A DNA stretch of 20,450 bases, taken from a virus. Under the pieces are notes generated by a model. That model was given only the letters and a program-made list of their open reading frames with translations. It had not been told where the DNA came from and searched no databases. Both the position numbers and the translations under genes were made by a program. Within the stretch, counting starts at the first letter, position 1. Each line of letters begins with the position of its first letter. The stretch lies in IMG/VR virus record IMGVR_UViG_3300025594_000071, positions 1 to 20,450 of that record, one strand, 5' to 3'. This document shows, in pieces, positions 15,407 to 20,450 of the stretch.

Positions 15407-16237
15407 ATGACGACGCAATCTACAGGTCAAACAGGTACTGAGTCCTCCCTATCCAATTGGGCAGGTCCATACGTAACGAACATGCTTGGGCAAGGTGCCG
15501 CGCTAGGTAACGCGCCATACCAAGCATATCAAGGGCCGTTAACAGCCGGTGCCTCTGCGGGACAGCAGTCGGCGTTCCAAGGTCTCGCTAATTTAACGGT
15601 ACCCACACAGCAGATGGGTGCAGTTACCCCACAATCGTTTACAAGTCAGGGTACGGCACAGCAGTACATGAACCCCTATGTACAAAATGCTCTCGAACCA
15701 CAACTTGCGGAACAGCAACGCCAAGCACAGATTGCTCGTTTAGGGGACGCTGGTCGTCTTACCCAAGCTGGAGCGTATGGTGGGTCACGCCAAGGTATTA
15801 TGGAGTCTGAGAACGTACGTAACATGTTGCAGAACATGGCGGGTATTACAGGCCAAGGATACAACGAAGCGTACAACCAAGCCCAACAGCAGTTTAACGT
15901 CGAGCAAGGTGCTCAACAGCAAGCGCAGAACCTAACAAATCAGTACGGGTTGCAAGCTCTAGCTCGACAAGCCGAACTTGGTGGGGTACAGCGAGGTATC
16001 GCGCAAGAGGGTATGTCCGCAGATCGTGCGCAGTTCGAAGAAGAGCGAGACTTCCCGTATAAGCAGGTGCAGTACATGCAGTCGCTATTACAAGGTCTAC
16101 CTATCGCGGCGCAGTCGTATAACTACTCCAAACCTAGTGAATTGTCAAACTTTTTGAGTGGGGCCGGAGGTATCACTGACTTCCTCGGCAACCTTTTTAC
16201 CGGTAACGCCTCGGGTACCGATGCAGGAGACGTCTAA
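15407..16237 (+). CDS. Gln/Ala-rich structural protein, likely internal virion component
   Basis: 276 residues with GAGGTGA before the ATG. After a disordered Gly/Gln N terminus, residues ~85-225 form a long helical region: QYMNPYVQNALEPQLAEQQR, then ARLGDAGRLTQAGAYGGSRQ, then repeated Gln-rich segments, ending FEEERDFPYKQVQYMQSLLQ. The GAYGGSRQ-helix layout is one I have seen in proteins near phage internal virion or ejection genes. A Gly-rich hydrophobic tail (FLSGAGGITDFLGNLFTG, ~249-266) could touch membrane or another subunit. There is no enzymatic motif. It overlaps the next gene by one base (TAATG), so the two are probably translated together. A role in DNA ejection is inferred from position and composition. 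Confidence 0.7.
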   Translation: MTTQSTGQTGTESSLSNWAGPYVTNMLGQGAALGNAPYQAYQGPLTAGASAGQQSAFQGLANLTVPTQQMGAVTPQSFTSQGTAQQYMNPYVQNALEPQLAEQQRQAQIARLGDAGRLTQAGAYGGSRQGIMESENVRNMLQNMAGITGQGYNEAYNQAQQQFNVEQGAQQQAQNLTNQYGLQALARQAELGGVQRGIAQEGMSADRAQFEEERDFPYKQVQYMQSLLQGLPIAAQSYNYSKPSELSNFLSGAGGITDFLGNLFTGNASGTDAGDV

Positions 16238-17994
16238 TGGCTGGCATTGATCAACAAATTCAAACAAAGGTAGACGCCTACCGGAGTAATCCGCAAGCTC
16301 TACAGCAACGGTACCAGCAGAATCAAGAACTGTTAGACCTGCTTGCCTTACAGAAACTGAAGTCTGAGAAAGACGCTGCCGCTCGCGATATACAGATGCA
16401 GATGGCACAGTCCCCACAGACTATTAAACAGCAGCGTGAGCGTGAGCTTGTAGACCGTACTAAGCAGCAGATGACCGAGCAAACCGCAGGCATCATGCAG
16501 CAGCGTCAGGCACAGCAGCAAAAGAACGTGCAGAAGGTTGCTCAACAAGGAGCCGCGACGCCACAAGCTATGCAGGGTGTTCAACAGGGTCTAGGTTCTT
16601 TGGCCAGCCAAGTTAAACCACAGACTGCGAAGATGGCTGCCGGTGGTATCGTTGGGTATGCAGCGGGTGAAGGCGTCGAGGGCCGTACGGGCCGTGCGAA
16701 GAAGTTCGCTGATTTGGCTCGTGTTAGGAAGTACCGTGAGGCGCTGAGAGCGACAGACCCAGACAAAGAGGCAGGTCTGACCAATATAGAGATTCTTGAG
16801 CTTCTTGACGCACAAGAAATGCAGCCAAAAACAGCACCGACAGACTATAAAACTATGTTTATGGGCGACCCTAGCGCTGTAGCGGAAGATCCTAGCGCTG
16901 TAGTGGAAGAAGTTGTAGTGGAAGATCCTAGCGCTGTAGTGGAAGAAGTTGTAGCGGAAGATCCTAGCGCTGTAGTGGAGACTCCACAAGCTCCAAAAGA
17001 AGATCCAACCCCTGCTCTTGGAGCCGGCTTACCTACGCTTAGCGCAACGGAAGTACCCGCGCCAGCTGTGGGCGCTGATGAAATGATCGCGTCTGCTGGG
17101 CTTGGTAGCCTAGGAACTTCGGGCGATGCAGAAACAGCTGCCCGTGCAAGCTCTGACGAATACTTAGGACGTAAAGAGAAAGCCGATAAGTATGGTGAGC
17201 TTTCAGGCCGCCTAGCCGAATACGATGCTGCGGCGAACGACCCCGAAAAAGCACGAAGAGAGCGGACGTCTGCGTTCCTACGTAGTACCGCCGGAACTGG
17301 TGGGTTCGGGGCTATGATGGCTAGGGGTTCGCAAGGTATGTCGGACGAGCGCGTAGCGCAGGAAACCGCAAAGAGATCGCGTCTAATAGAGGCTATTGGT
17401 CTCGAAGAAGCGGCTATTGCCGCTGATGTTGGTATAGGGAAGACTGGGGCAGAGCTAGGTCAGGTTGCCGTACAGCAACTCGAAGCGAACAAACGACAAG
17501 TTTTACAGACTATGACTGAGCTGTCTCGGCAGGATAAGGAACGGATTGAGGGTAACGCAAATCGTGCGCTGGACGCGGAGCAAGGTAATCTAAGAGCCGC
17601 CGTGGATAGTATGGCAGCGCAAGCTAATAAGGACTTGCAGAACGCTATACAAGCTCAATCAAGTATACAAGCGTATGAGCAGTTAAAAGCTAAGGTAGCG
17701 ACCCAAATGATGGAGTTTTCACAAGCTGCATTTGCAGAGGACGAACAACTAAGTATGTTGTTGCAAAAAGCTGCGAATTCTAAAGACCCGAAGGATATAG
17801 CCGCCGCTAATGCTCGCCAGAAAGAAGTTATGTTAATGACTAATTACCAGCTGAGGGATCTAATAGCGCATACGGGCCAGATAGACGCGCAGCTCGCTAA
17901 ACTCGGTGCCCCGACTAGTGCTGGTGGCGACAGTGTGGGTGGTGTTACACTGACAGCCGCGCAACAAGCGGCCCTAGATAAATATTCACAATAA
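16237..17994 (+). CDS. Gln-rich coiled-coil virion protein with tandem repeats (585 aa)
   Basis: The ATG overlaps the previous stop. Residues 1-125 are a Gln-rich helix (LQQRYQQNQELLDLLALQ; RQAQQQKNVQKVAQQ). At 132-146 comes KMAAGGIVGYAAGEG, nearly the same as the motif in the 244-residue protein. Residues ~210-248 are an acidic tandem repeat (EDPSAVVEEVV), followed by a Pro/Ala-rich linker. The C-terminal half (~295-565) is helical, with a Gly-rich break (STAGTGGFGAMMARGSQGM, ~350-368) and an Ala/Gln-rich coiled coil to the end. There is no signal peptide, catalytic motif or clear membrane span. Most likely a virion structural or ejection protein working with its neighbours; function is inferred from context only. 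Confidence 0.75.
   Translation: MAGIDQQIQTKVDAYRSNPQALQQRYQQNQELLDLLALQKLKSEKDAAARDIQMQMAQSPQTIKQQRERELVDRTKQQMTEQTAGIMQQRQAQQQKNVQKVAQQGAATPQAMQGVQQGLGSLASQVKPQTAKMAAGGIVGYAAGEGVEGRTGRAKKFADLARVRKYREALRATDPDKEAGLTNIEILELLDAQEMQPKTAPTDYKTMFMGDPSAVAEDPSAVVEEVVVEDPSAVVEEVVAEDPSAVVETPQAPKEDPTPALGAGLPTLSATEVPAPAVGADEMIASAGLGSLGTSGDAETAARASSDEYLGRKEKADKYGELSGRLAEYDAAANDPEKARRERTSAFLRSTAGTGGFGAMMARGSQGMSDERVAQETAKRSRLIEAIGLEEAAIAADVGIGKTGAELGQVAVQQLEANKRQVLQTMTELSRQDKERIEGNANRALDAEQGNLRAAVDSMAAQANKDLQNAIQAQSSIQAYEQLKAKVATQMMEFSQAAFAEDEQLSMLLQKAANSKDPKDIAAANARQKEVMLMTNYQLRDLIAHTGQIDAQLAKLGAPTSAGGDSVGGVTLTAAQQAALDKYSQ
16885..16980 (+). repeat. 36-bp tandem repeat inside the 585-residue protein
   Basis: Units 16885-16920 and 16921-16956 differ only at one base near their ends (gtagtg/gtagcg), with a 24-base partial third unit at 16957-16980. 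A shorter related copy (gaccctagcgctgtagcg) lies just before, at 16867-16884. Each full unit encodes EDPSAVVEEVV plus one residue. The near identity points to recent expansion by slippage or recombination, and copy number may vary between phages. Confidence 0.85.
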
Positions 17995-18009
17995 TAGAAG
18001 GTACCTTTA

Positions 18010-20450
18010 ATGGCTAGTATCGAGCAACTATTTACCGCACTTAATAACGCTGATGCAGCAGGTGACGTAGTCGCGGCTCGTGAGATAGCCGATGCAATAC
18101 GAGCGATGCAAGGGGGCACTGCGCGGGACGTGGAGATGCCCCCTATGGCGTCAGTGAGAGAGCGAGACCCCTCGGAGTCTGGGTTCTTTGAAAACATAGC
18201 CACTGGTTTTGGTGCGGGTGCTGTAGGTATGGGTGAGGCAGCCTCACTCGGTGCAGCCGCCTTACTAGAAGAAGAAAGCGAACTTGCAGTGCGTGAAAAA
18301 ATCAAAGCCACTGCGGACTACCTACGTCCTGAAGGTGGTGATCCCGATTCTATTGCCTACAAGCTAGCGTCTGGTATTGGCTCTATAGCCGGTATTGCTG
18401 CGCCTGCCGCCGCCGCCGCGTTCGCTGCTCCCGCTAGCGCTGTTACAGCTGCCGGTCTTGGTGTTGCCGGTGCGCTGGGTGTTGGTGCTGGAGCTGGTGA
18501 AGCGAGTGAACGTGCCCGTGCAGCTGGAGCTACTGAAGAAGAACGTGGCTCTGCTACCCTTCGCGGTGCCGCCATTGGTTCCCTTGACGTACTTCCAATA
18601 GGTCGCATTATCAAAATTCCGGGGGTCACTGACCTCATGGAGAAACTTGGTGGTGACGCGGTTGGCCTGATAAACCGTTTCCGTAAGATGGCTGTAACAG
18701 GTACTGCCGAAGGTGTGCAGGAAGCCTCAACAGCTATATTGCAGAACCTTAACGAGCGCGGGTACAACGCAGAAGCAGAACTTGTTAACGCTGGTGTAGT
18801 CGAAGAAGGCGCAATTGGCGCGGGGTCTGGTGCAATATTGCAGGGTCTTGTTGACCTGTTTGTAAAAGGTAAGAGCGCAAAAGCTGTTGATCCCACGGCT
18901 GGTGAACCCCCCTTGCTGGAAGACGCTCCTGAATTCGATCAACCTACCCTAGAAGAAGGTCAGGTACAGGGAGAATTATTTGGGGCACGCGCTGCACCTA
19001 GCACTGTCGAAGAAGGAACTGATTACGGTAGCTCACTGACGGACTTCGCGGAAGATCAGATATCAGGGGCTGTAGCAAAGCTAGAAAGTGACGGTGTAGA
19101 TCCTACGACTATTACCGAAGACATGGTGTTTGACACCATCGTAGAAACCCCAGAATTAAGAAGCGCAACCATACGGGATGATCGTACTCCAGACATGTTT
19201 GGTATTGGGGGTATGGAGGCGACAGAGCAGCTGCAAAAAATGGAGCAGCAAGAGTTAACCGACGCGGAGATTGCCGCAGTTGCAGAGTCTCTGAGAGCAG
19301 ACGAAGCTGCGGTAGCCGACCTTGCCGCGATGCGCGGGGAATCTGTAGAAGAAACCAAAGCCGCTGATGCGAAACGTGTAGAACTTGCCGAACGTGCGGC
19401 TCCTCGTGCAGCTGCACTAGAAGCTGTTATTGCTGAACCGACTACCGGTAGCTATGTCAACCTCGAACGTAAGTTCGCTAAAGAACTAGATAGCCGTAAC
19501 ATCGCCAGTGGCGAGCGTGCTAAACCTACAAAGGCAGAGTCTGACCGTATCCGTAGAGCCGCAGATGCGTTTGCTGGTACGCGCCCTAAAGAAAAAGCCC
19601 CTAAAGCGCCGCAACAGACAATACAAGCTGCCCCAGAAGATACGCAACTAGACGAGCTGGAGTCACAGATACCCGAAGCGGTTAAGAAAGAACAAGTACC
19701 GTCACAGTTATCGTTCCCCGGTATGGGTAAGCGTAAGACCTCACCTGTAAAGAAGGGAGCACCGGAGCAGGCTGCTCAGGAACAAGTCGCGCCTAAAGCA
19801 GTTACTAAAGAGTTCATGGACACGCTAGGTATTGCCCCGAGAGCGCCGATCCGGCAACGTGTCGAGGGTAAAGATCTTAATGATGTCGGGGTTCGTGACC
19901 AGTTTGTCGCGTTCGCTAATAACCAGAAAGTACCTGAGCAGACCCGACTTAATATTGCACGGGAGCTAGAGGGTACGCCGGAGGCTCAGCTTGAACTATT
20001 TCAACCTACCCCACGTGGGAAAAAGCAACCCGAACAGCCTGAGTCGCAGCCAAGTAGAAGCGGCCTTTCGCCTATTGTACCAGCTATGGAATTCGAGCGA
20101 TTGGAGCCTCTTACACGCGACGATACCGGACGAATTAGCGCCCCTACGCAAAAGGGATTGGCTACGGCTCGGCAGCGCCCTGCAAAAGCTGTTAGTGGAG
20201 CGGTCGAAACACAGCCTACACTAGCCTCGCCAACACCTGCTGTAGAACCAGTAGTTGCTAAGAAAGAGCCGGTCGCTAAGAAAGAACCAGTAGTCGCTAA
20301 GAAAGAACCTGAGAAAGCGCCAGTTGCTGAACCAGTAGTTGCTAAGAAAGAGCCGGTCGCTAAGAAAGAACCAGTAGTCGCTAAGAAAGAACCTGAGAAA
20401 GCGCCAGTTGCTGAACCAGTAGTTGCTAAGAAAGAGCCGGTCGCTAAGAA
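18010..20450 (+). CDS. Giant virion-type protein, 3' partial (at least 813 residues)
   Basis: ATG 18010 follows AGAAGG and the frame stays open to the window edge. Residues ~60-90 and ~119-165 are Gly/Ala-rich and hydrophobic (GFGAGAVGMGEAASLGAAAL; IAAPAAAAAFAAPASAVTAA), and could contact or cross a membrane. At 234 comes EGVQEASTAILQNLNERG, then VVEEGAIGAGSGAILQGLVD, similar in layout to the EGVSEGIEEG/Gly-rich block of the 2143-residue protein. From ~300 on it is mostly charged, disordered-looking and helical, with short LPxx/QLSFPGMGK-type segments, ending in Lys/Glu/Pro/Val repeats. An ejected internal virion protein is the best guess. Polyvalent-type proteins injected with phage DNA are an alternative. 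No enzyme domain is visible in the part present. Confidence 0.75.
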   Translation, partial: MASIEQLFTALNNADAAGDVVAAREIADAIRAMQGGTARDVEMPPMASVRERDPSESGFFENIATGFGAGAVGMGEAASLGAAALLEEESELAVREKIKATADYLRPEGGDPDSIAYKLASGIGSIAGIAAPAAAAAFAAPASAVTAAGLGVAGALGVGAGAGEASERARAAGATEEERGSATLRGAAIGSLDVLPIGRIIKIPGVTDLMEKLGGDAVGLINRFRKMAVTGTAEGVQEASTAILQNLNERGYNAEAELVNAGVVEEGAIGAGSGAILQGLVDLFVKGKSAKAVDPTAGEPPLLEDAPEFDQPTLEEGQVQGELFGARAAPSTVEEGTDYGSSLTDFAEDQISGAVAKLESDGVDPTTITEDMVFDTIVETPELRSATIRDDRTPDMFGIGGMEATEQLQKMEQQELTDAEIAAVAESLRADEAAVADLAAMRGESVEETKAADAKRVELAERAAPRAAALEAVIAEPTTGSYVNLERKFAKELDSRNIASGERAKPTKAESDRIRRAADAFAGTRPKEKAPKAPQQTIQAAPEDTQLDELESQIPEAVKKEQVPSQLSFPGMGKRKTSPVKKGAPEQAAQEQVAPKAVTKEFMDTLGIAPRAPIRQRVEGKDLNDVGVRDQFVAFANNQKVPEQTRLNIARELEGTPEAQLELFQPTPRGKKQPEQPESQPSRSGLSPIVPAMEFERLEPLTRDDTGRISAPTQKGLATARQRPAKAVSGAVETQPTLASPTPAVEPVVAKKEPVAKKEPVVAKKEPEKAPVAEPVVAKKEPVAKKEPVVAKKEPEKAPVAEPVVAKKEPVAK
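20245..20450 (+). repeat. Perfect 84-bp tandem repeat at the window end
   Basis: Units 20245-20328 and 20329-20412 appear identical base for base, and a third begins at 20413 and matches for the remaining 38 bases. Each encodes 28 residues built from (E/P)V(V)AKKEP sub-repeats plus EKAPVA, with 7 Lys and 5 Glu, hence net positive. The repeat runs off the window, so the true copy number is unknown. Confidence 0.92.

Noticed and set aside
16591-16989. Minus-strand 132-residue ORF with repeated YSARIF
   Set aside because: The repeat is just the reverse reading of the 36-bp coding repeat of the + strand gene.
18357-18896. Minus-strand 179-residue ORF
   Set aside because: It lies opposite the Ala/Gly-rich part of the last gene, is low in complexity and has no family-like motif.
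19991-20224. + strand 77-residue ORF near the end
   Set aside because: It is an alternative frame inside the last long gene, which is open throughout and has consistent composition.
20245-20450. CRISPR-like array
   Set aside because: Units are directly adjacent with no spacers, and they are in frame within an open coding sequence.

Overview
The window looks like part of the late (virion and lysis) region of a tailed dsDNA phage (Caudoviricetes), probably a marine or other aquatic one. The reasons are: every credible gene is on the + strand; genes are packed with ATGA or TAATG stop/start overlaps; and the products are fibres, small membrane proteins, a lysis-type peptidase and very large virion-type proteins. 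I see no integrase, repressor, tRNA, insertion sequence or CRISPR array. Several families look like those common in uncultured marine phage contigs; that is from memory, not from a search, and the host cannot be named.

Layout. (1) 1-1870: 3' part of a tail fibre gene with GNVGIGT repeats and a C-terminal Peptidase_S74 chaperone, followed by two small fibre-associated-type proteins. (2) 1871-3240: three small membrane proteins, an M15-like peptidase (candidate endolysin) and a small zinc-ribbon protein, a probable lysis region. (3) 3244-6233: a 618-residue neck/tail-type structural protein and a second fibre or receptor-binding protein ending in a C1q/TNF-like jelly roll. (4) 6234-8232: the only clearly promoter-bearing gap, then an acyl carrier protein, a beta-ketoacyl-ACP synthase with all three catalytic residues, and a 158-residue unknown, each overlapping the next by 4 bases. 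(5) 8233-20450: five large, repeat-rich, coiled-coil or Gly/Ala-rich proteins (2143, 244, 276, 585 and more than 813 residues), likely an internal or ejected virion protein set. The last gene runs off the window inside a perfect 84-bp tandem repeat.

The most unusual element is the ACP-ketosynthase pair inside the virion gene cluster. It has a candidate promoter lying inside an inverted repeat whose right arm covers the ACP ribosome-binding site. This could let read-through and local transcripts be translated differently. The virion proteins carry further structure: eight 46-residue repeats, an EF-hand/dockerin-like loop, a 15-residue motif shared by two neighbouring proteins, and similar EGxxE/Gly-rich blocks in the two giant proteins.
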